This document shows, one piece after another, positions 1-12,082 of a stretch of 64,000 nucleotides of DNA. Source of the stretch: Phycomyces blakesleeanus NRRL 1555(-) (lineage: Eukaryota; Mucoromycota; Mucoromycetes; Mucorales; Phycomycetaceae); contig NW_017265135.1 in assembly GCF_001638985.1 (NCBI RefSeq), positions 983,223 to 1,047,222 of the forward strand. The letters are read 5' to 3'. The notes under the pieces are model-generated. The model saw nothing but the letters and a program-made list of their open reading frames with translations. It was not told the DNA's origin and did not search any database. Within the stretch, counting starts at the first letter, position 1. Each line of letters starts with the position of its first letter. A program made the translations under genes and the position numbers.

Positions 1-2788
1 TATTGACAAAAATCTGGTTAGACTCGCAGTTTAAATAATAGCTAAAAAGATCGTGACTGCCATACGCGTGTCTGTAAAACTCCAGTAAACATTCGTAATG
101 TCCCTTGCACATTGTAATCCTTTGGTCAAGTTTAATCGGAAACACTGAAGGGGGTAACGGCTCACAACCCAAAGCAGAATGACAAGGGTTTAACGAATAT
201 TCAACAAAGTCAGACAGAGAAAAGGTACTGGCAGTAGAAGATGGATGCAATGCTGCTAATTGATCTTGACTATTTGAAATGCGATGCAGAAAGTCAATTG
301 CGAGCTGGGGAAGATGGTTGATGAAAGATTGTATGAAGCTGCCAATGTATGTTCTCTCCAAAAATCTCTTTATCATTGTTGATTCGAAGCCGCCTTTTTG
401 ATTTGTTTCAATATTCTTCAACAAACCATTGTATCTCTCAAAACTGAATAACCAGAAAGCATAAATTGGCCCAAAGTCATTAACACACTTGCCAAGATGA
501 AGATGTAGATGCATATTTGGTGTCATGGCCGATTTTCCATACAGTGTCTGAAATCTTGTACAAAACAATTGGAGTTTACTGTGGGCTTCGTCTATTTCTT
601 TGTCATTGATCGAAGGTTTTGTGAGTAAGCGGCATGCGTCAACAAACAAAATCCAGCTTTTGAGATTCTTGGCTGAGAGCACATGCTTCAGAACAAATGG
701 AGAGTATATGATGCACCATGACTTCCACTCGTCAGCTTTCATGAACGAAAAACCATCAGCAATCTTCTTTGTTATACGCGCATATCCACAAGGTACAACA
801 ATACCATTGGCAAGCTCTTGCATAGTTAACTGATTCTTTTCATTGATGTAGTTACACTCGTACCATATCTGAATCATTCTCTTTGCAGTTCCAAGATAGA
901 GGTTATGCATCGGGTCTATAACTGTAAAGTGGACTGGGTCAAAGTAAGATAACTGATGAAGCTCTGACCACCAAGTGTTGTTTTCTTTTTCTAGGCGTGT
1001 TCGCTCAGTATTGTTCAATGTATTTGCCCAGCTGACAGTGTGTTCCAGATTTATTGTCTTCGTGCGTCTCACCCAATTGCTATACTTGAATCCAGAGTAG
1101 TCAAGCTTGCTGGTCTTCTTTATAGTCGTGAATTGTCGTTGACATTTGTGACAGGCGCATGTGCTCATGTGGCCAGTAAATCCAGAGGTTTTGCGAGTGG
1201 CAGGGATATCACAGGCAACACACATCAATGCAGCACGAACAACAATCTTTCTATTTTGTGAGTCTGTCATTTCTACACCAATGTACATCTCCAACAATTC
1301 GTCAACGAGCGGCTTCAAGTAATGATTCATGCTGTCAGTGCTTGCTTCCTTTGGCCCAGGCATCATACCAACAAGAATGACATTTTCAGACTTAAGGCGT
1401 TCACTCTGTGGGAGATTGTTGATAGAGAGATATATCGCACCACTGGAATGTGTTCGTCTATCAAATGGCTGAAACCAATCGATATTCAGAGTCAACATTA
1501 AAGATTGGCTATCATCAACAAACCGTCTGCCATTGATGTCTTTAATATCACTCCAAACTGCACCATCAAAAATATTAAGTTTGGTGTTTTCAATTATTTG
1601 ACAATTTCTCCACAAATTGATCTTGGACACGAAATCTGGCTTGGAGAATTTTTGTTGCAAGGCGTACTTCAGAGAGTTGAATGGATGTACCATTGCTGGA
1701 AGAGAACGATTTCCGGTTGACACTTTAAAGAGATTGTTGTTGCAAATGGCAGATTGAGAGAATTTCTTAAATGTACAGACTTTTTGACTTGTTTCTGGAG
1801 GATAAATCGAATGACATTGTGAGCATGCAATGTATACTGTCATTCCGTCTGTTGCCATGTTAAATCCTGTTTTATGCTTCAAGCTATTGATTGTCAGTGA
1901 AAGGGCGCCAGACATATCACAGAGAGACAGTAGAGTATTACAAAATTCAATGAGAATCGATCCACCACTTTCCACCAAAAAGATCAAGTGAAATATGACA
2001 ATGAATACTGCAACAAAGTAGATATACAAGGGCATGTTATCAAAAGACAAAGGACGAACTATGAAGACAAAGGTTAAGTTAGTTTAAATTAATATATTGA
2101 TTAATTGTCTATACTGTATTAATTCATACCTGATTCTACTATCGAGGTCCCACTGGTCTCATCAAAGTTTTCTTCTTGTTCAAAATCAAAACCGGTATTG
2201 CCTTCTTCAATCTCATCACCATCAACCACAAATGCTCCTATAATTGTATCTTCAGCAGTAAAGATGGACTCTTCTTGGGACAAAGGTAAGTCAACTGAAA
2301 AGGAATAATTGTTGTAAAGATGTAGAAATAAAAATATAATTACAATTATAATCATATAAAAAATAAAAAATAAAAAATATATATATCAGTTTCAATTATT
2401 ATTTTGTTCATTTATTTTATTTTATTTTCTTACCTTCTTGATCAAATTCAATGTTTTGTTCTTCATTTTCGTCTTCATATTCGTCTTTGCCTTCGTTCTC
2501 GTAATCATAATCATTGTCATTGTCACTGTCAATACTATCTACTTCCATGTCATCAAAATGTTCTTCAGGAACATCTATTTTATGGATTAATTTATATTAA
2601 TTTTACATGTACAGCTCGAGTTATTCTTGTTATTTACCCATTGCATCGTCTTTGGCAACAGGCACTATATGTTTCTCATAGTGTCGTTGTGCATTTTGTC
2701 TTTTCTGTTTCTTTCCACAGCTATCCAACTTTGTACAGTCTGGACATTTGCAGATAACATAACTGTCTTTCTTTTGATTATTGGACAT
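1..2788 (-). CDS. Tnp2/CACTA-type transposase, copy 1 (3' end beyond window edge)
   Basis: Transposase of the Tnp2 (EnSpm/CACTA) superfamily, which cuts and pastes DNA at terminal inverted repeats in the nucleus. I read four exons: 2638-2788, 2434-2574, 2130-2294 and 1-2058, all with GT-AG borders and compatible phases; the last exon is open to the window edge. The ATG at 2788 opens a Cys-rich stretch (CKCPDC, then a Cys and two His) that may bind zinc, followed by acidic exons. The core has the family signatures NIDWFQPF, ENVILVGMMPGPKEA, VACDIPATRK, a CACHKC knuckle and VIDPMHNLYLGTAKR, then WLFSFERYNG near the left part. The same motifs occur in the copy at 15247-18273, but I see no internal stop or frameshift here, so this copy looks intact as far as visible. 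The element's terminal repeats could not be identified because the left end lies outside the window. Confidence 0.85.
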
Positions 2789-4040
2789 GTCGATTGTTTT
2801 AAATTATAAAAAAAATTATATAGATTCTAAGAGATCTTGATCAAGGTCTTTATATACCAAAGAAAATTATAAATAGATAAAATACTGCTCCATGCCATGA
2901 CTATAGTATGCCAAGTAATTCTTTGATACATCTATCGCACATATCATCATAATTATACTCATATATCATTAAGTCATTAACCAAGTCAAATACTGCGTAC
3001 ATTACTAAAAGTGTATGCAATTTTTTTTAAAAGTCTTTTTTTAGAATTATAATATTTGATATGACGATGATCCGACCACGACGAAAAATAATCCAAAAAT
3101 GGAACATTCGCCTCTCACAACATGTGAAATAAAAAAATCTGATATTTTAGTTCCATATATCAAAGGGAAAAATCACGCAAAAATATTGCCACAGTAAAAA
3201 TGAAATCACAACCTTTTGTCTTGTTCCCTTGAAATATATTGATTAAATATTTGTTCTTATATTCACATTTATAATACATAAAAAATATTTAAATGATTTA
3301 TTTTGAAATAGAAAAAGTGAAACCTTAAGAATATATATAATTTTTATTAAATATTATATTAACTTTTGTATAAGTGTTTTTTTAGTGTAATTTAGAATTA
3401 TATCAAAGAAGTGTATAATATAAAAAAAAACCCCAATTTTGTAATTTTATGGCTAAAAAAAATGATGGTAGTGTGATTTTACAGCTAAAAAAGAGCGATC
3501 TGAAATCACAACAGAAAAAAATAGAAATTATTTGAAAAAATTAAAAATCGAAAATTGTAGTAAAATTTTTGCAGGTTTTCAGAAACTAAAATCAGCAGTC
3601 TTTTACAGTATATATATCCCATGTCATGATGATAATAATAAATAATGAATTATGTATATGATGATCTGTGTATTAGATAATATCATAAAGGGAGATCCGT
3701 TTGACTGGAATAGCTGAGGATATTATTTTATCTTTCAATCTTACTTTCAGATTCAGCAGTAATTAATACTCATTCACAACATGCAGCATTAACGATGCAA
3801 CTATTGAGTATCTTGGGGGCAGTGCCAGGAAGATGGCATAAATGTCATTGATGTAATCATCTTGATTACAGACTGTACTCTAAGCCCACCCCCTAGATTC
3901 TATCTTTCCACAAAGATAAAGAGCTCATTGACCGAGCTCTTATACCTTTTCAAGGATATCAAGCAACAGCTTGACACAAAGATAATATTCATCAAACTAC
4001 ATAAATATCATTTTACAAATATTCTGTAACTCATTGAATA
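2789..4040. other. AT-rich region, no gene recognised
   Basis: Upstream of the Tnp2 gene. Very AT-rich, with many short A and T runs. No ORF with a recognisable motif on either strand, no tRNA, and no terminal repeat I can pair with a partner. It probably contains the promoter and the right subterminal part of the element carrying the gene at 1-2788; that is inferred from position only. Confidence 0.5.
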
Positions 4041-4776
4041 TATTTGAATCAGACTCCACTTCCAGAAATATTTTCTATGATCTTGGATTTGACGAATTAT
4101 AGAGAGTATCTCCGCAAGAAATTTGCAGAGTCTTTTGTATCTTGGTAGGAGAATGTTGGAAAACTTCCTACAAGGGTTATGTAAGTACAGAGAATACGTT
4201 CCATATACTGTGCTAATCTAAACCAATATATAATATATATATATAATCTAGCTCCTCTGACCAAGACCCTATCATTGGATTCTTAGAGGCTGTTGCACTC
4301 AGCCCCAAGCATCTCAAGCCCAATGAAGTTATGAAGGGAGTATTATTCTTTACTATAATATACAATTGATAATTAACTATGCAATTGCTTTTAAAATGAT
4401 AATAATATGTATCAACAAAAGGTCACTATCAGCATCTTTTATAACTCCAAAGGTAATTTATTTGGTTTTTTTATTTCTCTTCTTTTTTAGAGCTCAAGTG
4501 GCCCTGCATCTTTGTCTGTGCTTGTGAGGGGGGGGGGGGGGGGGGGGGGGGGGTCGTCCCACATTCAAGAGTCAACTCATGTATATGGCAATGATCCAGG
4601 CCAAGCATAAGTATGCTCTTAAAGTATGGGTGTGACTAAAATCTCAATTTATTAATTTCTTTCTCTTTTTCCTTTCTTTCTCTTTAGATCTGAATTGGCT
4701 TTATGTTTTTATTGGGTGGAGTCTGGCAAGAACAGCATCCTCCACATCAAAGTGAATTTCAAGATGGATGCCTCAT
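4041..4776 (+). pseudogene. Unrecognised coding-like tract with short introns
   Basis: A chain of short open stretches on the plus strand separated by plausible GT-AG introns. One is at 4181-4251, a second ends just before the SSSGPAS codons near 4491, and a third ends before 4687. Readable pieces include NYREYLRKKFAESFVSW, DPIIGFLEAVALSPK and a C-terminal ELALCFYWVESGKNS, ending at a stop near 4775. One in-frame TAG follows FVSW. A 26-base G run at 4528-4553 falls inside and prevents any secure reading frame. I do not recognise the family; it could be a decayed TE gene or a host gene with a damaged assembly. Low confidence. Confidence 0.25.
4528..4553. repeat. G26 homopolymer
   Basis: An uninterrupted run of 26 G residues in otherwise very AT-rich DNA. 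It could be a real G-quadruplex-forming tract or a sequencing or assembly artefact. Confidence 0.95.
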
Positions 4777-5754
4777 AAATTATAAATACAAAAAATAAAA
4801 ATAAAATATATTTGATTTTACCAAATTCAACCTTTAAGCCATTATGTAGATGAGATCTGAAAAAAATTATTTTAAATTGAAAAGACTATAAAATCATACA
4901 AGAAACTTTGACAGCAAAGATTATAATATATGTTACAAGATGACTATTCAATATATAAAATAAAGAAAAAAGAAAATAAACAACAGATGCAAGTATTGCT
5001 ATATTACTTTAACAAAAGTTTTCAACTTTTATATGGGCTACATTTGTTTCTGTTTTAGTATTAAATCTTTATAATACCAAAATATTCAAATAAACTCAGA
5101 CAAACAATTTTTTTTTTCTTTTCATAGTATGGTTATTGCTTTCTGAACTGTCTCAATGGGGACAACCGGTCTATCTCATCATTTTGTATAAATAGTCAAG
5201 AAATATAATTAATAAAAAGCATCTTTATTCTTATCAAAAAAACTATTCTTAAAACTTAACAATCCCCAGTAGTATTGATTCTGTGACTTAGTTACAAGTG
5301 CCAGAAAAGAAATACCAGATCAAGACTTTGTCGGACATTATTTTGATGAATCCGAGAAATCGGGATAATTGACCACAGCAGTTCTGTGTGTCAAAGATAC
5401 CTCATAGATAACGAACCGCAGTAATGTCTTGTAAAGATTAACCACAGTAACATCTTCTGAGCATCAACCGCAGTAAAAGGACTTCTCTTGTAATTAAATA
5501 GAGTATAATAGTTTACTGCGGATAATGCGCAGTATTAGTTTAGAAAACTATATAAGACAATTCAATTCCTATCAATAAAAAGTACATTTTATCCTCTCTT
5601 CGATTTTATATATACTCTCCGATCCCCAGTGGGTTTGACCTTTTGACTTTGATATAGTAAAAGGAAGACCATCCCAGATCAGGAACAACAACTTCACAAT
5701 AATGCCCAACAAAATGCCAAGCACAAAAAATGCTTTGCACAGCATGCTTGGAAA
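4777..5754. other. Non-coding AT-rich region with a short 26-bp-period repeat
   Basis: No gene recognised. The only structure seen is a small tandem arrangement at 5414-5476 (separate entry). The stretch next to the tRNA 3' end includes a T6 run on the minus strand near 5725, suitable as a polymerase III terminator. Confidence 0.5.
5414..5491 (+). repeat. Imperfect 26-bp tandem repeat with AACCRCAGTAA cores
   Basis: The 11-base core AACC(G/A)CAGTAA begins at 5414, 5440 and 5466, i.e. exactly every 26 bp. A related core (GACCACAGCAG) occurs at 5371, and an inverted one (TTTACTGCGG) at 5512. The bases between cores are less conserved. Regular spacing of a conserved core could mean protein-binding sites, but no function is established. 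Confidence 0.6.
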
Positions 5755-5826
5755 GCCCAACGGGGGGGTCGAACCCCCAACCTTGAGATTAAGAGTCTCA
5801 CGCTCTACCGATTGAGCTAGCCGGGC
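5755..5826 (-). tRNA. tRNA-Lys (anticodon CTT)
   Basis: A 72-nt cloverleaf on the minus strand, decoding AAG lysine codons. The acceptor stem pairs GCCCGGC with GTTGGGC (two G-T wobbles). The D arm is GCTC/GAGC and the anticodon stem TGAGA/TCTCA, with a seven-base loop whose central triplet is CTT. The T arm is GGGGG/CCCCC with a TTCGACC loop. The A and B box regions look normal for internal polymerase III promotion. There is no intron and no encoded CCA, as expected for a eukaryotic nuclear gene. A T-rich tract follows the 3' end. It stands about 1.1 kb from the start of the decayed gypsy gag gene and is the only clear non-transposon gene in the window. Confidence 0.95.
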
Positions 5827-6936
5827 ATCTCTCTTTCATTAGGTGTGTGGTAGAGTAATTAAGCAATAACCAATTTCTGGTGAGGGATACTGGACGGTGG
5901 ATTCCTTTGGTAGTTTGGTCTGGTGGTGAGCCGTGACGGGTGGTACTGGACTCGTGGGCGTTGATGTCGATGGTGAGTCGACCGAGTGACGTGTCTCAAG
6001 GGACAAGAGTGGTCCCCCAGGTTTCTTGGGAAATCTTGCTTCTGATACCCCTATACTCAAACCCCCTAATATAATCTCATTCCTTAAAATTAAAATACCC
6101 ATCTACATCGTCACCTCAGAAACACCTGTCACCCACTAAAAACATTATACCTCTTTCCCCTAATTTTATACACTTCTTTATCACCAACATTTATTTTACA
6201 CTATTTTTTATTACATTTTATTAGATTCCATTATTATACTATTATTATATTTTTTTACTTTACTTTATTATATCGTTATTATATTATTACTTTACTTCTA
6301 TTCTACCTCACTATATTTTTACTTTATCTTTATTCAATTATTATATTTTTACTACACTTTTATTTTACTCTCTCTATAATTTTCTATTCTACTTCTACTA
6401 TCAATACCAGTTACATGTAGTAAAAATTTTCACTTGACTTTCTTTTCTTTTCCTCAAAAAAAATATTTTAACCAAACATTTTTATTTATAAAAGGAACAA
6501 CCTTTCCAATCAATAAAATTATCAATTCTATCCTTGATCTTATTTATTTTTACCCGTTATTATCATTATTCTTCATTCATACATAGTGTCCTTGCTCTTT
6601 GGAGTGTTGTCTATCGATTTTGATATATTTCATTTCTCTGTTTTCCCTTTTCTGTTTTTTTTTAGACTTTGTCGTTGTCACAATCTCCATTTTAAATCTT
6701 CTCCCTATTTTTCTACCTGTCTGTCACCAATTTTTACCTGTCAAATCACCCATTCTTTTCCATTCTTATTGTATTCTTCTTCTTGTATTTTGTAATTCAC
6801 ATTACATTTATTTGCCAAGTGATACTGTTACAATCCACAACAAACAATCACATCACGCGTCAAATTGGAGGTCGTGCCAAGGAATTCTTCTTCAATTTTT
6901 TTTTAAACTTATCTTACTCAAACTGTGCTATGCAAT
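5827..6936. other. Pyrimidine-rich leader region, presumed 5' part of gypsy element 1
   Basis: No gene recognised. About 6100-6900 is strikingly C/T- and A-rich on the plus strand, with repeated TTATTATATT-like motifs, and leads directly into the gag ORF. It probably holds the 5' LTR and leader of the retroelement. I could not match it convincingly to the sequence after the RNase H end (19402-19800), so LTR borders are not claimed. Confidence 0.4.
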
Positions 6937-9900
6937 ATGCCCCCTTCTTCTTCTCCTGCTCCCATGGGAGAACGTAAATCATCCAACATCTCCAAGTACC
7001 TCTCGGCTCTGGAAATCTTTGTCGGTGGCCCAAATGGTGAGTCTCTCTCCTGGTTGCTACATATGGATTGACTAAAAAAAGGTGTTGGTATGACTGATGA
7101 AGAAGCAATCTTGGTGGCGGCCACCCACTTCCGTGGCATGACTGCCATGTGGTGGGCCATCTGTGAGACCGAAGTCACAATGTGGGAAGTCTTCTCTGAG
7201 GAGTTCAAGAAGCAGTTTGCCTCCCGGCAGATGGAAGATGTCTGGTGGATGGAAATCGATGAAGCCAGACAAGGCTTGGGACAAACCATCGGTGAGGTGG
7301 CCCTCCGCCTGCAGGAACTCTTTGATCTGGTTGCTTTGGCCAATGAGACCCAAATAATCCGGATTTTGTTGAAGGCTCTTCATCTGGAGATTGCTTATGA
7401 GGTGGAGAAGTCTGGTCTTCCTTGCTCCTGGGACGAGTTGGTTCAACAAGCCGCCAAGGTAGAGACAGTCAAAGAGAAGTATCATCGTTCTGGTTTGCGC
7501 TCTGTCCCCGAGTTTGGTCACTTCTCCGGGCAAGGTTTGGTGTCCAAGAACTCCTTCGTGGAGGATGCTCTCTCCAAACTCATTCAAGAATTCAAATCTA
7601 TGAAGATCCATTTGGTTGACACTTGTTATCCCCTCTCTCAAACTTCCGGCTCTTCTGGATTTGGTTCGTCTGACTTTGGTGGCTCTGGTTCTAGTCCTGG
7701 TGGTTCTGGTCTTGGTGGTTCTGGTCTTGATAGTTTTGGTCCTGGTGGTTCTGGTGGTCCTGGTGGTTCTGGTGGGTTCTCTGGTTCTGGTCCTTGTGGG
7801 TCTGGTTTTGGTGGCTCTGGTCCTGTGTCTGGTTTGGCTGGCTCTTCTGGTCCTCAAACTTATTGATGTTTCTGGTGCGGGGAAGAGGGTCATATCAAAC
7901 CCGATTATCCCAAGCGTTTGAACAACAACAATGATTTGGGAAAAGGCCAAGGGCATCAGTAAGTTTTGCTGATGCCCATAATCAACCTAAGGTGTCTGTC
8001 TCTGAGGACGCTGCTATCAACATGGTTGAGACTGCTCCGGTGTATGCTGCCAAACGTGCTAGGGTGGTTGACCTGTTGTCTTCTAAGGGTCTGTATACTT
8101 GTAACAAAGGAAAGGCTGTTGACAAAACAGTACCGTTACACTCTCTCTCAAACACGCTTCCACCGCTTAAACAGCACTTATATGCACAGGGTCAGCTCAA
8201 CACTTTCCCTACCAACAATACCTATATGACTCCGGCTCTGGACCTCTCCCCTCCTGTTGGTTCTTCCCCTTTGGCCCCCAAGCCCCATCATTTGCGTCCG
8301 CCTCTGAGGGAACTCCCAGTGCACATCAGCCGCAAAGATGTCTGGGAGAGACTGAAAAGTGTGGATGCCGGTCTTCCTCTGGCCGATTAGCTCCTCTTGG
8401 ACAAGTGTGCATCCAAGGACGTCAAGGACGGGTTGCGTTTTCTATCCGGTTGGAAGTGGAAGGTCGTTGCCCCTGGGGTGAACATGGTCCAGCATCAAGA
8501 GGAGTCGTCAGATGGCGAGTCTTTCTATTTGGACGATTGGGAAACTCAGTCCCTGGAGACCAATGCAGCAAACCTGGATTGCGATAGCAAGCTCGATGGG
8601 TATGACAGCAACGACACAGTCTACAACTATCATTACAACTATAAAGACTTTGCGTCCAGTCAACCCCTGAGAGCTCCTATCACCATCAATGGTCAGATTA
8701 TCCTGGCAATCTTTGACTTGGGTGCCAGCGTGTCTGTCATCAGCAAGGCTTTGGCTCTTCGTCTCAGTTTGGTCCCCAACAGTGATCATCTGCCTCTCTC
8801 TTCCTTGGATGGTCAGGCTCATGCCCCATGCAACATAACTGTCAATGTCACAATTCGTGTCACTGGGAAACTGAGACCTGACACCATGTGTATCAAGAAC
8901 AGTGGCTCCAATCACGATCTGTGTCTCCTGGGAATGTCTTGGTTCTGAGCCTATGGTATTCACTTACGCCTGAATGATGCCTGCATTGTCATCCCCACAA
9001 AGCATGGGTTGGGTACGGTCGAGCTGCAAGGTCAGGCAAAGGATTTCGCCCCCATCTCTCTCTCTGCGCCAATCTACTCTGTCAATGTCCAAGAGGAGTC
9101 TGTCGTGGGAATAGGGCCCACGTTAAAAGATATCTGAGGTGAGGAGCAGTTGCTCGACTACGTCAAGAAAGTGCTATCAGTTTCTGAAGCTGAGGTCGAG
9201 AGTCTCCCCTCTGGGATTGCCAGTATTGTCAATGCAAATCAAGATGCATTTGTGGAGAATTCCGGTCTGGGTTGGGTCAACCTTCTGGACCATGAGATTC
9301 TGGTGTCTTCCTTGGAGCCAATTCGTTCAAGGCCATACTTCTTGACTTGGGAGGAGGACGAGTCACTGAAACATGAGTTGGATAATCTGTTGGCCTTAGG
9401 GCTTATCTGTTCTTTGCGTGGTTTGTGGACTTCTCCGGTCTTCTTCATTTGGAAGTGCAACAAGTCTCTGCGTCTGGTCGTAGATTACCGCAAGCTCAAT
9501 CAGGTCACCATCAAGGATGCTTTCCCCCTTCCACATATTGATGATCTTCTGGACTCGCTGGGTGGTTTGGTCTTTTTCTCCACTCTGAATGCAACAAGCA
9601 GTTACTGGCAGGTTCTGGTAGCAGAGGAGTCAATCAAGCACACTGGCTTTGTAACTTGTCAAGGGACCTTTCAGTTCACCGTGATGCCCTTTGGTTTGAC
9701 CTCTGCTCCGTCCACGTTCCAAAGAACAATGTCCAAGATCTTGGGGAACTTTTTGGGCGATTTCGCCTATGTTTTCATTGATAATATTATTATTTTTTCC
9801 AAGACGTTGGAGGAACATGAGACTCACCTGGGCCTGGTCTTTGAGGCATGCAAGAAAGCGAATCTCAAGCTAAAGCGTAGCAAGTGCTTTTTTGTGCAGC

Positions 9901-10040
9901 CGTTGGTCAAGTATCTCAGTCATGTTGTGTCTGGTTCAGGTCTCTCCCCATGTGCTCGCAATGTTGAGAAGTTGTTGGCTTTGGCTGTGCCTCGTAATGT
10001 GAACGAGGTCCATATCTTTCTTGGCATGGCAGGCTACTAT
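6937..10040 (+). pseudogene. Ty3/gypsy element 1, gag-protease-RT part, interrupted by CACTA insertion
   Basis: First part of a decayed gag-pol gene. Gag starts at ATG 6937; its C-terminal half is a Gly/Ser-rich low-complexity stretch (about 7640-7850) followed by a zinc knuckle (CFWCGEEGH) whose last Cys is Tyr. The protease (about 8685-8945) has DLGAS instead of DTGAS. The RT (about 9400-10040) has SPVFFIWK, VDYRKLNQVT and MPFGLTSAPSTFQ. However, motif A reads STLNATSSYW and the YxDD box reads FIDN, so key catalytic aspartates are Asn. In-frame stops are TGA at 7069, 7864, 8946 and 9135 and TAG at 8388; one frameshift lies near 7965. The gene stops abruptly after GMAGYY at 10040 and resumes in the same frame at 18859. 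It cannot make an active RT. Confidence 0.9.
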
Positions 10041-10069
10041 CACTGGAAAAATAGAGTAATTTCATCTGG
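10041..10069 (+). repeat. Left terminal inverted repeat of CACTA element
   Basis: Begins CACTGGAAAAATAGAG and matches the complement of 18827-18855 over about 26 bases with one difference. Preceded by the TAT duplication. Confidence 0.9.
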
Positions 10070-11418
10070 ATCAAATGTACCAAAAATGTAGATGATTGAG
10101 CCAATATCATCACAATTTTTGTGATATATCATTTTGAGCAATGGTACGATATCATCTATGGTGCTGATGCATATCATCATAACAACGGGTACACGAAAAC
10201 CCAATGTAGAACGATTGTCAGTCCGCAAACTATGGAAACTGAATAAATATTGTAGTTACGCTTTACTCCTATCGAGTCTACCTCTTTATGTGTTATATTT
10301 TGAGGTCTATAAAGAGCTAGCGTCCCATATTATTATTTTTACCGGTTTTTTTATTGGCTGCAGAAATGCTTTAAAAACTATCAAAGAGATGATTGTAGGT
10401 TTTTTACAATATAAAGAAATGATGATAGTTGGTTTTTTATACATGCTCAAAGTGATGAAACTAGGTTTTTTATACACACAAAAGCAATGAAACTAAGTTT
10501 TTTTACAATGGAAAAGAGAAACAAAGCATGGGTAGATTTTTATAAACAAGCCTCTTTGGTTTGTTTATTTATTTTACTTTTATTTATTTATTTTTTGGAA
10601 AAACATTGGGTTATACCTTTTTTGTTCAATTTTGTTTTATTTGATAGGAAAATCTTTTCTAGATAAAAATCCTAATTTCGCGACAGTTTTGATACTATAG
10701 CTATTATAATCGCTAATACTTCTTGCTCGCTATATATAATTTAAAGCCTTCCGGGAGTAGACATGGAATACATACTTTAATAGCGGGAATGCTATTAAAA
10801 AATGATTAATAGAAAAGAAGAATTAGTAAATGATTTAAATTGAAATTTCTTCATAAATACTTACAAGGCGGAGAAGACTTGACATAAAATTGATATAAAC
10901 ATGTTTTTCAGAATTATCAAGACAATACCAGTAGTCTTTGAATAGAGATACATTCTAAAAATGAATAATTATTAATATTGTACGTAGTAAAGGCGTATTT
11001 ATTAAATATATTGTAGTTAACTTACCAAATATTACTGATTATACGTCTTCGTGCATAATATTAGACATAACTAATAAATCATAATAAAAATAAATATATA
11101 TCTATGAGGAAGACAAAAGAATAATTTGAATTTTTTTTAAGAAAAAAACTTACCATCATGTTCGATTAAGAGATGATGAGACTCAATGGAAATGAGTAGC
11201 AATGGCTAGACAAACAATATGATGAGTAACAAAGATCTGTAAGATAATGATATCTTACCTTGATATATCAGACAGAGTATAGCCAAACAAAGAGACACAT
11301 ATTTGGTATTGAGCTATAAAAGAAAGAAAAAATTATAAGTGAAATTGTAAAAACATAAGCAAAAGAGAAACAAAGAAAATATCAATAATAAATGTTGTTA
11401 AAAGAAAAAAAAAGGAAA
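10041..11418 (+). repeat. First copy of ~1.38-kb duplicated left end
   Basis: Nearly identical to 12083-13459 from the CACTGG terminus to an A-rich tract that ends at the scaffold gap. Differences noted are mostly C/T or A/G, with a few short indels. Small open frames in it (for example 10134-10490) are repeated in the second copy but show no protein motif, and I do not regard them as genes. Confidence 0.9.
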
Positions 11419-11518
11419 NNNNNNNNNNNNNNNNNNNNNNNNNNNNNNNNNNNNNNNNNNNNNNNNNNNNNNNNNNNNNNNNNNNNNNNNNNNNNNNNNN
11501 NNNNNNNNNNNNNNNNNN
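11419..11518. other. Scaffold gap (100 N)
   Basis: Exactly 100 unknown bases, the usual placeholder for a gap of unknown size. It follows an A-rich tract at the end of the first left-end copy and precedes a minisatellite, so both gap flanks are repeats prone to misjoining. Confidence 1.
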
Positions 11519-12082
11519 TATTATATATCAGATTGGCTGTCATCTACTTATATATATACTAAATCAGCTGTCATTTACTTATATATATAGCAGATCAGCT
11601 ATCATCTACTTATATATATAGCAAATCAGTTGTCATCCACTTATATGTATAGCAGATCAACTGTCATCCACTTATATATATATCAGATCAGCTATCATTC
11701 ACTTATATATATATCAGATCAGCTGTCATCCACTTATATATATATCAGACTGGCTGTTATCGACTTATATATATAGCAGACCAGCTGTCATCCACTTATA
11801 TATATAGCAGATCAGCTATCATTCACTTATATATATAGCAGATCAGCTGTTATCTACATATATATAGCAGACTGACTGTCATCCATTTATATATATACCA
11901 GATTAGCTGTCATCCACTTATATATATATCAGACCAGCTGTCATCCACTTATATATATAGCAGATCAGCTATCATTCACTTATATATATAGCAGATCAGC
12001 TGTTATCTACATATATATAGCAGACTGACTGTCATCCATTTATATATATACCAGATTAGCTGTCATCCACTTATATATATAG
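11519..12082 (+). repeat. Minisatellite, ~30-36-bp unit
   Basis: About 17 imperfect units of the type ATCAGCTGTCATCCACTT followed by TATATATA and AGCAG. A larger block is itself repeated (the units starting near 11850 and near 11999 are almost the same). It ends directly against the extra CACTGG terminus at 12083. Subterminal tandem repeats are common in CACTA elements, but this array lies outside, not inside, the second terminus. Confidence 0.9.

Noticed and set aside
2404..2809. Plus-strand ORFs 2404-2757 and 2627-2809
   Set aside because: Antisense to the first exons of Tnp2 copy 1, which have coherent splice sites and motifs.
7072..7956. 294-codon minus-strand ORF and the Leu/Val-rich ORF 7616-7921
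   Set aside because: Shadows of the Gly/Ser-repeat gag sequence on plus; the composition reflects GGT/TCT repeats read in other frames.
10134..10490. 118-codon ORF, repeated at 12176
   Set aside because: Lies in the duplicated AT-rich left end of the CACTA element, is disrupted differently in the two copies, and has no motif or splice partner.
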